DNA of 64,000 bases. Origin: Cristatella mucedo. Lineage: Eukaryota; Bryozoa; Phylactolaemata; Cristatellidae. Position numbers and translations under genes: made by a program. The notes beneath the pieces are model-generated. The model did not search any database. It saw nothing but the letters and a program-made list of their open reading frames with translations, and had not been told where the DNA came from. This document shows positions 24,540 to 36,627 of the stretch, in pieces (the stretch's first letter is position 1; each line of letters begins with the position of its first letter). The DNA lies in the NCBI GenBank assembly GCA_009760855.2, contig WPIO01000108.1, positions 1,143,501 to 1,207,500 on the forward strand, written 5' to 3'.

Positions 24540-24887
24540 CAGACCCTTTGCGACCCACGAATCGCTGCTGCAGCAATGGCTGCCGGAGAGCATTTCAGCT
24601 TCAAAACATAGAGATCGATCGATCGGTCAATGAAAAAGATTACGGTGCGAATGATGTGCAGCACTGACGGTCCTTATCGATATCTAATCGTTTTGCTGAA
24701 AAATGCCGAGGGCGGCTAGAGTGCGTGGACGAGAATAACTCTGCTGCAATCATGCTCAGGTCACAATGCCATAGCAAAGGAATTAGTGGGGTCGCATATG
24801 TTCACACACACGTATACAGGCACGTACGTATGTACACACGCACGTATGCATGTGCACATGCACGCACACAGACACACGAATATCTGC

Positions 24888-24888
<1 letters not shown>

Positions 24889-24940
<52 letters not shown>

Positions 24941-24954
24941 TGTGTGCGCGCGCG
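24889..24954. repeat. (GT)n microsatellite
   Basis: A GT run with one TATG break ends in GCGCGCGC. A related CA/CGTATG-rich piece precedes it at about 24803-24880. It lies in the intron between exons b and c. Confidence 0.9.
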
Positions 24955-25524
24955 AGTTGCAGGTAGCCTTTACATAGCTAAATGCTATTCCAGTAACAGT
25001 TCTCAATGAGATTTGCCCCTGGGTGTGAGGTGCTTGCATGCAATTCAAGTTCAAGGTCGCGGGGTTGTGCTGCTGCTACAAGAAATCCTTTAGTATACAG
25101 TGCAAGTGAGGTCTATACTACAATGATCTTCAGCTTCTGCGTAAAAAAAGCTCTCTGATCAGCTAATATTTACCCTTTTTTATTTCGAACAGGGCCAATA
25201 CCGACGTCAAGCTTCGACAGCCAGCAGCTAGGCGTGGGTGCAGGTCAAGGCCGATGGACTGGACGGCCTGGGAGGAGCTACTGCCAAGGTCCTCCCACCG
25301 AGCCAACCGGAAGCTGGCCCATCGGAAGCTTACACGGTCACACAGAGAGTGTGCGCAGGCAAAGCGGTGTGTGTTCACATGCAGCGTGAACAGTGCAGCC
25401 AGCAGGAGAAGCCGGTCTTGAATCAGACGAATGCATGACCGGCAGGGCAGAGCTGCCTGCCTCCGAGTGCGGCACACGTGAGTTCCACAGACGAGTTGCA
25501 TCGATGATTATGCGCCTGCCTTTA

Positions 25525-25840
25525 AAGAATTAAGTCCCTAATGCCCTTAACCTAGGGCAGTCTATTTCATTCTTACATAACGACATCTACTCTCCAACTG
25601 CCGACTATGGCACATCTTTTTCAGCGGTCCTGAACTGCTACTTCTATGCTACTCACTACCTCAACTGCTCTCCCGACTCTGCTATGCTTCCCACTTTCTC
25701 TTTGTTGCGCAAGACGAAGTCTGTTGGCTACCGAATGCGTACCGAAAGCCGCTTAGGCTGTGAGTGCGCTATACAAAACTGTCCTGCGTAACACCCACAT
25801 GGTCTCTATGACTTTGTGGAGTTACTGACGGAGATACATA
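25525..25840 (+). mobile_element. LINE-B 3' end
   Basis: The plus strand reads the end of the LINE-B frame ([49 protein letters not shown]) and its 3' end GTAACACCCACATGGTC...GGAGTTACTGACGGAGATACAT. It is 5'-truncated and antisense inside the zinc-finger gene intron between exons b and c. Confidence 0.85.
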
Positions 25841-25844
25841 GCCA

Positions 25845-25917
25845 CAGAGAGACAGAGAGGGAGGGAGAGAGAGAGGAGAGGTGAGATAGAGAGAAAAAGA
25901 GATGTGGAGAGAGAGAG

Positions 25918-25971
<54 letters not shown>

Positions 25972-26085
25972 AACAAGAGATGTAGAGAGAGAGAGAAAAG
26001 AGAGAGAAGAGAGGGAGAGAGAAAGAAAAGAGAGAGAGAGAGATAAAGGAGACAGAGAGGAGAGAGACAGAGAGGAGAGAGATGT
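25845..26085. repeat. GA-rich array enclosing a TA run
   Basis: GA-rich repeats flank a pure TA run at 25921-25967. The array starts right at the 3' end of the LINE-B copy, so it may have grown from that element's tail. Confidence 0.9.
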
Positions 26086-26493
26086 GATGCAGCTGGATCG
26101 TTCGAAGCCTAGAGCAAAAATACTTCATCTGGATGCAGCTCGAGACAACGTCGTTAGAAGCTTGTTTTAAATGTCAAGCAAGCATCTCAGCCCTCGGCCA
26201 AACAAGAGCACAGCTGTCTTGTACAAAGCTCAGAGCACAACCGATTGATTACCACATATGACATATCCGGTTCCAACAGCTCATAATTCCGGAACCGACG
26301 ATGATCTCTCGTGTTGCCATAACCGCCTGGCTGATATGACAATAAATACAGTAATGCTAATAATGATAGACCGCTTTTAAAAGCACCCTGAGAAAGGAAA
26401 ATCTTCATTTAGACGAATACAGCACTAACACGTTTCACTAGCACCACCAAACAACGCTCACAGCACCACGGCTAGCAGCAAGTGTCAGCTCAC

Positions 26494-26778
26494 CTCGGCC
26501 GTGAGAACTGGACGCTGGACTCACTGTATCGGCTGGACTCGCTGTAGCGATGGGGCCGGATCCTCGCCTGACCCAGAGATGGCGAGTGCTGGGCGCCTTG
26601 CCACCCGAGTGACCGATCATGCTGTTACGCCTCAAGTGGTCGGCATCAGTGAACGGCTGCTCGCACTGGTCGGAGGCAGGTGACTTCGCTCCGCTCTCGT
26701 GCGTGTGCATGTGTCGCTTCAGTGTGTCCGAGCGGAAGAAGGCGCAGCCGCACAGTACGCAACTGTGACGCTTCTCAC
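26494..26778 (-). CDS. zinc-finger gene exon b: one finger plus one degenerate finger
   Basis: The exon follows a strong CCTCCTGCAG acceptor and ends at a GTGAGC donor, both phase 1. It begins with GEKRHSC and a good finger (CVLCGCAFFRSDTLKRHMHTH). A second finger-like part (SDQCEQPFTDADHLRRN) has lost its first cysteine and first zinc-binding histidine, so it should not bind zinc normally. A Ser/Pro/Ala-rich tail ends the exon. Confidence 0.8.
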
Positions 26779-27099
26779 CTGCAGGAGGACCAATAGTAGG
26801 ATATCTGGATCGCAATTCAATAACAATATAATCGAGTGCTATACAAATACGAACACATTGGCACACTATACTATAATGTGCACATATAACACTACCAACC
26901 AAGAAACTAATGAACAATTATCTGCATATTCAAACTGAGCATGTTAATTTGAACTATAAATCAATCACTAGTCGCTGGATAGATTTCCTGCGACAATCGG
27001 AGGAGAACAGCAGCGCGACGCCGCTCTGCTGCCACCGCTTCAGCTCGCGAGGCAGCAGGGCCGCGTCGAAGGGGGAGCACGAGATCGATTCCTCCTCAC

Positions 27100-27189
27100 C
27101 GGCGTGCGTCAAGCGATGACGATTCAGATTCCGCACGCTGACGAACCTCTGCCCGCACTGTTCGCAGACGTGCCTCTTACACGTGCCAC
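27100..27189 (-). CDS. zinc-finger gene exon a: one finger
   Basis: This 90-bp exon starts after a TAG acceptor at 27190-27192 and ends before a GTGAGG donor. It codes for one finger with CEQC, then RFVSVRNLNRHRLTH and the linker AG. The helix wording SVRNLNR belongs to the N-type finger class of this gene. It is the most 5' exon that I can place securely. Confidence 0.8.
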
Positions 27190-27339
27190 CTACACGACGA
27201 CAGGGAGCAGTCACCGACGATCGAGCGCTTCAAAAAGGGAAAAAATCAAACCGTGCGCAAGCGAGCACACTCGTCGGGGCAGCCACTGGTCGGCGCTCAC
27301 GAAAACCGCTGCGCTCCTTCGCGCGCACCCGCTCGTGCA

Positions 27340-27425
27340 GGTTACCGGTGGACGAAGTCGACTGGAATGAACCTCTGTCCGCACAATTCGTCGCACGCGT
27401 GCCGCCGCCCATCGTCCAGTGTCCA
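27340..27425 (-). pseudogene. possible degenerate finger exon upstream of exon a
   Basis: On the minus strand the text RRHACDELCGQRFIPVDF resembles a finger of this gene (compare CEQCGQRFVSV in exon a), but the cysteines are three apart, the histidines are missing and a stop follows. No clean phase-1 splice sites were found. It may be a dead finger copy, or chance. Confidence 0.35.
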
Positions 27426-27429
27426 GCAG

Positions 27430-28309
27430 GTCTCATAGGACGACGCTTCGCAACTTTCGTGGTGGTAGCGGCGGTGGCAGTGGCAGCAGGCTTGCTTCCA
27501 CGGGCTGCTAGGCGCCGGCCGCTGGCACGCCCGTGCAAGGCCGAGGCAGCGTCACCTGCCGGAATTGACTGGCGCCAGCGCAAGCACGTGACCACACGAA
27601 GAGTCGACACCGACGCACGCCCGAGCCGGCCGTCGAGCACCGTCGCAGCCTGCAGTCGTCTCTGCGCAAGGCAGCAGCGGACGGAGGCAAACGCTCCCGA
27701 GATAAAAAGCACGAGAGCAGACGAAGCTTCGGTCGCAGGACTAGCAGGGCAGGCAGCAGCTGACGCTGACCAGCCAATGACAAACACCTCAGGTCGCCAG
27801 TATGTCTTCGGGACGTGTGCCTGCAGCAGCGGTCATGGACTGACGTCAGTTTGGTGTCACTGCCGCCGGTCGACGCGAGCGCAAGCGGCTGATTGGCGGA
27901 TTCGGCGACGGCGGCAGCAAGAGGTGCGAAAGTTGCTTCGCCTCTGCAGACCGCCTCGTGTCATCGATGGCCTCGAAAGCGAACTGACCGAAGCAAGCTC
28001 CTTTTGGTTGGCTGCACGGGACAAATGCATGTGAAAATCCGGCTCCAGCCAAGGGAGGCAGCTAAGCCACCGGAAGCAGGACGGCCCAAGGCAATTCACT
28101 TCCTGTCGGCTACCCGAAAGACATGCGGCTGCGATGATCTATTGACTTGAGTCTATTGGCAGCCGTGGATGCACGGCCGTGGCGATGAGCAGTACCGCGA
28201 ATAGGCTCTATCTAGACTTAGACTGCCGGGTGAGTGAGGCAAAGGTCGTGCGTGGTCTGCACATGGCCTGGGTGTTCGGCCTTTCTACAGTAGCTTGGAT
28301 TGGTCGACA
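27430..28309. other. GC-rich DNA upstream of the zinc-finger gene
   Basis: Here the 5' exons or promoter of the minus-strand zinc-finger gene could lie. One minus-strand open stretch ends SIPAG at a GTGACG that could be a phase-1 donor near 27560. I cannot confirm a start exon. Confidence 0.3.
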
Positions 28310-28835
28310 GGTAATACAACAAAGTGACCTTTCATTAGACGACCACATCAGCTCCACAAACAAGTCTGCCTACTTTCAGCTACACAACAATGCTAAAATT
28401 CAAGCTGGCTTAGACAGGGACACTACATCTTCATTGGTACATGCATTTGTGAACGAACTCGACTTCTGCAACTCAGCGCTTACGGGCCTACCGACCTGTG
28501 CACTCAAGTGCTTACAGCTCCCGCGAAACTCTGCAGCTAGGCTCGGCTGTCGTGATCTCACCACTTCTCGCCCACCTGCACTGGCTCCCAGTCAAGCAAC
28601 GTATCGACTTCAAGGTTTTGTCACCAACTTTTAGGTCACTTCATTCTTTGGCTCCAGCCTACCTATAAGATCTACTCCTCCACCAGGCCGAGCATCGTAC
28701 TAACTTTTCGGAATCCAACTGTTCACCCATACCTCGTACGAATATCAACTTCTTTGTAGACCGTGCCTTTAATTCGTATGCTCCCATGACATCCCCTGAA
28801 TTGACCACATTTAAAAAGAAAGCAGCTTTGCAGGC
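28310..28835 (+). mobile_element. LINE-A fragment
   Basis: The plus strand reads QSDLSLDDHISSTNKSAYFQLHNNAKIQAGLDRDTTSSLVHAF in two blocks, then a frameshifted C-terminal region up to TTFKKKAAL. The 3' UTR and tail are missing, so this copy is cut at both ends. Confidence 0.8.
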
Positions 28836-29330
28836 CAATTTAAATCCTTGCCGATGCGTTCAACATACATCAGACAAACAAAGAAACAAATGAAGAGGCT
28901 GGTAACATTTCGGCGCGGCATCTGTCCGGCAAAAACGTTAAGTGGCATGACCATAAGCCATTGCTATTTCAAGCAAACAGTCGGCAGCTTAAAGGGGTTG
29001 ACATGAAATGGATGAGCTGATTAGGGGGGGGGGAGTTCAAACTATTTACCAGGAGCATTTCAGGGCGAGGGCAGCTTCCAAAACCTCGATCACATGGCAG
29101 GTGGCAATAACCTAATCTAATTCACAGAAGCAAAGATTTCTCCTGACCAGCTCTTGCATCAAAACATTGTGGAACGACCGGCTGAGCAGGGAAAACATGT
29201 TCGATCGTCAGGCTGATGTGCAAGGGAACAATTCAAGACCTCTTTACAAAAGTTCCAGGAAACAGCTCCAGCTCCAAGCATGAATAAGTAATATGTATAT
29301 ATGTATACAATATATACACTACAATATACA
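28836..29330. other. single-copy DNA
   Basis: No gene is seen. A short G-run lies at about 29024-29033. Confidence 0.3.
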
Positions 29331-29332
29331 CT

Positions 29333-29334
<2 letters not shown>

Positions 29335-29369
<35 letters not shown>

Positions 29370-29370
29370 C
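29335..29370. repeat. (TA)n run
   Basis: A TA dinucleotide run of about 34 bp follows the repeated word ACTACAATATA. AT-rich DNA continues to about 29490. Confidence 0.9.
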
Positions 29371-29714
29371 AATATAATACCACTGTTAAGTAGGAAATGC
29401 CAAGTACAAATAATAAGTAGGAAATATGAAATATAAATTAAGTATATTAATTATTATTATTAAATAATTATTTTAAATATTTATCAAGTAGGAAATATGT
29501 AGCTCTGCTCTCACTGCCGGATGCAACGTGTCGACTGCTGAACCACTTAGAGACAACTAATTACTGCAATGCCGGCTACGCGAACGCTGCAAGCCAGACA
29601 AATCGCAAAAGGGGGAAAATGCGAAAAGGGGTAAAATGCAAAAAACCAGATATACGAATTCCTAAGAGCTAGTTTCCTTAGGCAAAACACAGCTGGATTA
29701 ATTGAAGCACGGAA

Positions 29715-29805
29715 AATCATTCGAACGACCACGCCCAGGAGTGAATCATTACGCCCAGAATCGCATTACGACTACGCCCAGAATCATTCGAACGACTACG
29801 CCCGT
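29715..29805. repeat. short imperfect tandem repeat ACGCCCAGAATC
   Basis: The words ATTCGAACGAC and TACGCCCAGAATC recur two to three times in 90 bp. I see no further meaning. Confidence 0.6.
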
Positions 29806-31261
29806 GGAACTGCGACCGCGCAAGCTATAGCGGCCGGCACAGGCAAAGCAGAGCAGAGCGGCAAGAGTCAGCTGGCGGCGCGACCTGCTGGGCGCCGCAG
29901 ATGATAACAAACAGAGCTCGACACGGAGGAAAGGAGCGAGGGCAACGCATTCACGTAGGCTGCTGGCGGCCCCCAGCGCAACGAGGTGCGTGCTCTGCAC
30001 TCGGGCCTCTGCGCGGCCGCTGCCCGCCGCCGCCTCTGAGCAGGATTAAAGCTCCGGCAAAAAGGGCATGCAGCACCCGGTGCGATTTGCATGTTTTACA
30101 GTTTTTCGAGAGTCTGATGTTACGGTCTCGATCAAGCAAGCCTGGTGCGGCTGGAACTCACGCGCGGGGAGGCGAGGAACGGAGCACGAACGGGGTACGA
30201 AGCAAGAACGCAGCCCGCGAGTTCGCGCCAGCAGTTCGACCGAGTACCTAGATGAGCGCGCAGCGTCTGTCAGCGAAAGGATCGGCGTGATCTGCGGCCA
30301 GCGTGAGACCGCGATTTCAGCTACTGCCTTCAGCCTCCATTAAGCTGGGCACAAGAGCGAAGGCGTGACCACAAAAACCACCGTAGACGTACGTACGACA
30401 AAAGATATGCGGGACTGACCTTCACCTACCCGTCCGGAGGCAATCACGGTTTAGCCATCAGCTGACTGATCGAGCGTCAACAAAACGACAGTCGAATGCA
30501 CCGCACATACGAAAGTTGATAGCTTCAAATAAATTTCATCTTATGCTGATGACAGCCAACTTTCCATCGGACCGTTAGAATGCATGAATACCCCTAACGT
30601 GATGGGCAGGAAGCAGTGAGAGGAATAGATATAATAGAGATGGGGAGGGGCGTGGTGAAGACGCGCGGCGTTCCGCGACTAAAAGTAAAAGAGCTGTTAC
30701 TCCCTCGCAACTTCGCGATAATTTCTATCGTTCGCTACTTTATCTGAGCGCCGTCACTCGACAGAAGCGCACTGGCGTTGTCACCCGGCGTTGTCACCCG
30801 TTGTCACCCGGCCTTTCTCAACGCTCGCGAACACTCGCTACGCGCGCGTATTCCAAACGGCGTCTCGCCCTCTCGCGTCGCCGCGCCTAGCGAGGAAGTT
30901 TGTCGAGCCAAGCTGGATGGACTTGAAATCTCAGAGGAACCGCCGTGGAAATCGCGCAGGCCGGCGCTTCCGAGCTTTCGGCCGCAAAATCCGAGCCAAA
31001 AAAGGTTTCGTCCGCAACGTTCGCAAGGCAACGTCGTCTGGAGGTAGGCTACAGCGAGTGCGGCCTCTCGCGCTGGCCGCACTCGCTGCGTTTTCCCCCT
31101 CCTGCGTTTCTGCATTTTCGAGCTCTTCCTCTACCGTGCCGCCGTCATAATAGTCGTAAAAAGCAAGAGCGGTGCGGCTTTGCGACGCACAAGTAAAATG
31201 GCCACCAAGCGCACGCGTTGAGCACATTGACTAGCTAGCTAGTGTGCTCTCTCAGTACGTA
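29806..31261. other. GC- and CpG-rich region
   Basis: About 1.4 kb rich in GC, with long overlapping open frames on both strands at 30790-31227. A GTAGGC donor-like site at about 31044 and a run GTTGTCACCCGGC repeated at 30777-30813 are visible. It may be a CpG-island promoter or 5' exon region, but no product can be named. Confidence 0.3.
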
Positions 31262-31345
31262 CAGCACCTGCAAAGTGCCTAGAAAGAGCTTCAGTTTTCA
31301 GAGGGCGCTATGCAAACGTAGTATCATCTATATTATTATTTAATA
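31262..31345 (+). mobile_element. isolated LINE-A tail
   Basis: Only the tail stem-loop is present: GCAAAGTGCCTAGAAAGAGC followed by TTCAGTTTTCAGAGGGCGC, then AT-rich DNA. The rest of the element is missing. Confidence 0.7.
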
Positions 31346-31753
31346 ATTATAATAAGAATATTAGTGAACGCACCGGCTGCATTACGATTGGATTGTGCAG
31401 CGGCAATCGCTTACGGATCATACGCCTGTCAGTGAAAACGCTGGCGAAAGCAAGCGCGTAAGCATTTCCCTTTATCGGAGCGCCGCTGGCGACACATGCG
31501 GCTCTGCGGCTCCGTCGGAGCTCTCTCCTCTCTTTACTCTGCGAGCTTTGAATACCCATTTACTCGCTCTCAGTTACGAACAGCACGGCGACGTATGGAA
31601 CGGCATACTTCTAGCGTTTATTGCGTAGCCTTGGTAGTTGGTGTCTAGGGTTCAGGGTCCTAATGTCCCCCGACTGAAATGTGTCTTCAGGATTTCGCCA
31701 TATGTTCTTCCGGGAGAGTAGACTTTTTCCGTTTTCCAGACATACAGTTATAC

Positions 31754-31805
<52 letters not shown>

Positions 31806-32139
31806 CTAGAGTTAGACAATAATTATTCTCTAGCACTTCGAATTGCGACTATTGCTCAGAGGCATGAATGAAATACCGAAAAGTACCCACTAAATGTCAC
31901 TAGAAGTCTGCGTGTTGGCGAAAAAAATGCATCTTCGCTGTGACTAAGGGTTTGCAATTTTCCTTGCACTGCGTGCTTATGTCTAAACGCATAATTTTTC
32001 TTTCACCTCCAGCAGCGGGCATTTATTTCAAAATTTAACTCTGCCGCTTCTCTGCATTAAGGTGAGCAAATAGTTTAATCTTTTCGCGGCACGCTTCAAT
32101 TCCGAAGTGCGACACAGCGACCCTTGCGTTGGGCAGGAG
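31346..32139. other. single-copy DNA with a TA run
   Basis: No gene is recognised. A TA dinucleotide run lies at 31756-31806. Confidence 0.35.
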
Positions 32140-32960
32140 CGTCCTTGAAAACGTCGCCGTCACCTTGAGATTCAGGAGCGTCCTTCGTACAAGGAAGCTC
32201 CTGCCCCCCACCGAGTCTTAGGTCGTCGCCGCGATTCAGGAAGGCACCCCTGCAGGCCGAATAATTACACTACAACAATAATTTACGCTACAGGCCAAAT
32301 AATTCGACGTCTCCTGCAAAGGTACGTGGAAGCGCTACTTTTGTTCTTTCCGCGTCGGAGACGCACAGCGGCCCGCGCTGCAGCGGAAGTCGGACGCGCG
32401 CGCGCGCGTCGGTCAAATGTCGACGAACGCGGGGACGAATGCTCGAGCTGCCCGCGCGAAGCCGTCTAGCGCGGGAGCCAAGAGAGACTTGGCGCCCGCG
32501 CGCTCAGCGCCGGCACGTGCGTGTGCGCGGAGGGATGTGCACGCTCGTCCGCCGCCGCCGCCGCCGTAGCGTCAATGGCGCACTTTGCCGCGCTACGTAA
32601 CGGCGAGCTGAAAAGGACACTTGTCAGAGGGCGACGGCGCTGATGGCGCCGACATTCTTCTCGATGCCTCGACGGGGCTGCTCGCTCGCCGCCCGGCCTT
32701 GACCTTGGCTCGTTGGCGCTGCGAGCCGTGTGGGGGGCCGTCTGTCAGCGGCTGCCGCGGCCTGCCTGCGGCTCTCCGCTCCCCCCCAACCGCCGATTGC
32801 CGGTAACAGCGGTAAGCGGTAAGCGAACAGCTTGAGCAAAAGAAGCTCCGCAGTCGCTGCGAAGTCGACGCCGCCGAGCGGCTCGCGGCGGCAGAACGCC
32901 TCGCTCGCTCGCCGACAAGCAGCTCGGGCGACGCCGTTGCCTCGAGCTCTGGCTGCGACT
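32140..32960. promoter_or_regulatory. candidate CpG island
   Basis: This is the most CpG-dense stretch of the window, including a CG dinucleotide run at about 32396-32409 and a GCC run at 32550-32566. It lies 3 kb upstream of the first MBD-gene exon seen. An ATG at 32575 opens MAHFAALR and reaches a GTAACG site in phase 1 after CTAC, which would fit that exon's phase-1 acceptor. This link is a guess from phase and position only. Confidence 0.4.
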
Positions 32961-32965
32961 TGCGA

Positions 32966-33182
32966 AATTATTTATATAAATTTGAATATAAATTAATATA
33001 AATTAATAATTAATAACTAATTATAATATAATATAAAATATAATATATAATATAATATATAATATAATATAATATATAATATAATATAATATATATATAT
33101 AATATAATGATATACGATAATAATAATATGCATAATATAGTATAGTATATTATAATAATAATAAATAAATTAATTAATTCGG
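32966..33182. repeat. AT-only island
   Basis: Over 200 bp consist almost wholly of A and T, with repeated ATAATATAATATA words. It directly borders the CpG-rich stretch, giving a sharp change of composition. Confidence 0.9.
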
Positions 33183-33359
33183 TAGCCAACAGACTTCATC
33201 GCACGCAACGAAGATACGAATATAACGAATATACTTCACGAGTATTCGCCGACGATAAATCAATCCGAGGCGCTTTTTTGCTGAAGCTTTTTTTGGAGCG
33301 GAAAGAAGAGCTGCAGCGAATCCTGCACATCTCAAAGCTCGGCACCCTTCCTTTTTTTG

Positions 33360-33560
33360 TTGAAATTGGCTTTTAAATGTGGTCAGGTTCCAGGTTTCAG
33401 CGTCCTGTCAAAGGATTAAGGTTTGTACGAGGTATTTCAGACTGTTGGTCCAGCATGCTTTGACACTCTACAGTTTCACTGCGCGAGAAGTGGAGTAATG
33501 TGGCAACTGCGACGCTCACGGCAGACAAGCCTGTCATTGGTAGGCCAGTAAGCAACAGAG
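33360..33560 (-). mobile_element. LINE-A internal 3' fragment, opposite orientation
   Basis: The minus strand reads VSVAVATLLHFS-like text in the frame also seen in other LINE-A copies and the CGTGAGCGTCGCAGTTGCCACATTA segment. Large internal parts are missing compared with other copies. Confidence 0.65.
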
Positions 33561-33944
33561 TCCACCTAGATTTCGAGCAGACACATTTTGAAAGTCTATT
33601 TCTGAATAACACTAGGTTTGCCCATAAACTAGTAATGACGAAAGGGATCAAAGCGAATTCTTGTCAGGTAGAAGCACGTGGCCACTGGGCTTTAGCCCTG
33701 GGACTATCTGTTGGCGCAGCGTGCTGTTTGTCAGTGTTGATTAGGGTATCGCAGCGTGGTCTCGATGCACGCCCGCTGCACTCGGACTGAAAGGCAGACT
33801 GAGCCTTTTGTGCCGCTACTATGCAAATGAGATCGCTGTATCGGGTGAACTTTGCTTACTTGTACGGTACCTGAACTCTTAGGAGCTTCAGCTAGATGAT
33901 GCTAGATGACGGCTCCTGTTGTATTTAATATCCCTGTTTAATTT

Positions 33945-34374
33945 ATTTTCGGGTAACCAGTGCCCAGCAGTTTTGTCTCGTCACTCCTGTGTGGACAATA
34001 CATTAGCTGTTCCATTCCTCCGCTTAAAGACCGTTGGCGACAGAACCTTGAGCTCTGCAGGTCCTAGACTGTGGAACTCGCTTCCACAATTCTTACGCAA
34101 CGACAACTACTCTCCTACTGCCGACTATGGTTCATCTTTTTCAGCGGTCCTGAGCTGCTACTTCTATGCTACTCACTCCCTCAACTGCTCTCCTGACTCT
34201 GCTATGCTTTCCACTTTCTCTTTGTTGCGTGCGATGAAGTGTGTTGGCTACCGAATGCGTACCGAAAGCCGCTTAGGCTGTGAGTTCGCTACACAAAACT
34301 CTCCTGCGTAACACCCACGCAATCTTTGTGGCTTTGTGGAGTTACAGACGGAGATACATTACATACCTTCCAGC
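33945..34374 (+). mobile_element. LINE-B 3' end
   Basis: An open stretch of about 115 codons reads [41 protein letters not shown] and YRMRTESRLGCEF, then the LINE-B 3' end with GGAGTTACAGACGGAGATAC. It directly abuts the next LINE-A copy. Confidence 0.85.
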
Positions 34375-35390
34375 TCTCCAGCCCGTCGAATTCTCTCAGC
34401 TCCCATGCTGCTTATAATGATGACATCCACACATGGATGGCAGCAAATTTTCTTAAATTGAATGATGATAAACTAATTTACTAGCTACGAAAACCAAGTG
34501 TGATTCACAAATTAGAAAGGCTAGCACTAAAAAATTGTCTCTGCCAGGATATATCCTTTTGAATCTTCACAAAGTCTAGGCGTCATGTTCCAAAGTGACA
34601 TTTCGTTAGACGACAACATCAGCTCCACAGTAAAGTCTGCCTACTTTCAGCAACATACATTACTAAAATTCGGGCGATGCTTAGACAGAGATACCACATC
34701 TAAATTGGTCCAAGCATTTGTGACATCCCGTATTGACTTCTGTAACTCAGTAGTTGCTGGTCTCCTGGCCTGCGCACTCAGGCACTTACAGCTGGTGAAA
34801 AACTCAGCAGCTCTGCTTGTCTGTCGTGAGCGTCGCAGTTGCAACGTCACACCACTTCTCGCTGACCTGCACTAGGTCTCAGTCAAGCAACGCATCTAAT
34901 TCAAGATTCTGCCACTCACTTTCAGGTCTCTTCATTCTTTGCCTCCAGCTTACCTATCAGACCCACTTCCCCAACAGGCTAAGCATCTTATTATTCTTTG
35001 TCTGTATCTAATCATTCACCTGTATTTGGTACGAACCCCAAATCCTTCGGAGACCATTCCTTTAGTTCGTATGTTCTGACGACATCCCCCGAATTCACTA
35101 CTTAAAAAGAAAGACTAGAAACGCATCTAATTATCACAGTGTATAGAGGTTTCCTGTGTTTCAGCCTTGACTTTGCTTATGTGTTCTGACACGGTGCAAG
35201 CTGCCACCAACCACACATGCATGCTGACCCTGTGCATGTCACCACTAACCATGTTATTCTTTTTTATTTATTGAGCTTGCTACCAGTAACCATTCGATCG
35301 TGTTTCCTTTGCCACAAATGTAAAGCGCCTAGAGGGTGAGTTATCTGAGGCCACTATATCAAACATCTTATTATTATTATTAAAAATACA
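34375..35390 (+). mobile_element. LINE-A fragment
   Basis: Starts after the RT catalytic block (AANFLKLNDDK) and includes FQSDISLDDNISST, LVQAFVTSRIDFCNSVVAGL, VCRERRSCNVTPLLADLH, then frameshifts, 3' UTR and a short tail ending in ATTATTATTATTA. Confidence 0.85.
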
Positions 35391-35988
35391 ACTAGCTTAC
35401 ATGTCGCAGAGCTTATTTTAGTGAGACTATAAGCTTGAAAAAGATAAGGTATATATCAGTACGCTAAGATAAACGACGAGTCATAGTAAATTATAGTGGC
35501 AAATAAATCGCCCGAGCAGCCAACTATATCTATCCTAATGCTATCTATGCTAACCAGTGCAGATACTTGCCTTATTATCTCAGTGATGTCGATTGAATTA
35601 TGCCAAAATGAGCCTGCCGTTCTATCTAGGATATTTTAAATTTACGCAATATGTGCATACAAACTTAACAGGTTATTACTAACGATAAAATAACGTGCAC
35701 GCTGCATTTTTCCTTCAGTATAATGTAGAAACTTCACTGAACCATAAGTACAAAAAAGTACCAATGGAGCTGGCAATTAGTTAACTTAGGAAGGCACGGA
35801 AACGCAGCTCAGTCTATTGAGTAACTCGATTCATTACACACACAGAAGAGTAACTCTTCGTTAGATATAATTAACCACTTAATATTTGATGACCGAGAAC
35901 TTCTTTCGTGTTGCAGACTGAAAGCCACACTTACTTCTCATCGATACTTTGAAAATTTGGAAATCAGAGCAAAAGTCAGCTCTCCCAG
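35391..35988. other. DNA upstream of the first MBD-gene exon seen
   Basis: No gene is recognised before 35922, where the frame of the following exon opens. It contains a TTCTTTCGTGTTGCAG acceptor-like site at 35901-35916, but that would put a stop in the reading frame. Confidence 0.3.
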
Positions 35989-36627
35989 GGCTCTTCGCCA
36001 AAGAGGAGTGCCATCTACTTGCCGTCGATGAGAATTTTGCTTTGCGAACTGTCTTCACTCAAAAAAAGAAAAGCCGACGCAGCTCAGATAGCTCCCGGAA
36101 TTTGGCAGCTCCGAGAGCAGCGAACGCTTGTCTGGCAGCGAGAACAAGTTCAGGAGAAACGCTGAAGAGAAGAGACAAGCTGAAGAGAAACACCATTGGA
36201 TTAACGATGAAGTCACCATCAGCTTTAGAAGACCCATTAGCTTCTCATTGCACGTCGAATTGCTGCTTTCCGGCAGAAGAAGCGCCGAGCAGAAGAACGC
36301 TAGCGTCTGGCACTGGCGGAGCATTGTGGGAGTCTAAGCAAGACCTTGACCTCACCGGCTGCAGCAGGCAGACAGGGTCAGATGCCCAGCCCGAGCTACA
36401 GCTGGCTGATACTTTGGTCGGTGCTGCTGATAAAATTGACGTTGTAGCCGCCGGGTCAGTTGCGCAGCCTCAGCAACAGCTGACTGAAGCTTTGGCCGAT
36501 GCTTCAGAAGACATTGCAGTCGCAGCCGCCGAAGACGCTGCAGTCGGGGAGCTCGGAAGCAAGCAGTTGCTTTCAAGACTCGAAGTTGAGAGACCGACAG
36601 CCCTTACAATTCTCGCTGATATGTCAC
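35989..36627 (+). CDS. MBD gene exon 1 (first seen): N-terminal region
   Basis: A 639-bp exon follows a GCTCTCCCAG acceptor (phase 1) and ends at a GTAAGC donor (phase 1). It codes for a basic stretch (KKKSRRSS), then a part with two imperfect copies of AQPxxQLxxxLxxAxxxI at about 36383-36520, which look like an internal duplication. The frame is also open upstream to 35922 without an ATG, so the 5' limit is uncertain. No known domain is recognised. Confidence 0.65.

Noticed and set aside
25163-25501. Minus-strand frame with several cysteines between zinc-finger exons b and c
   Set aside because: The cysteine spacing does not make a finger and no good splice pair was found.
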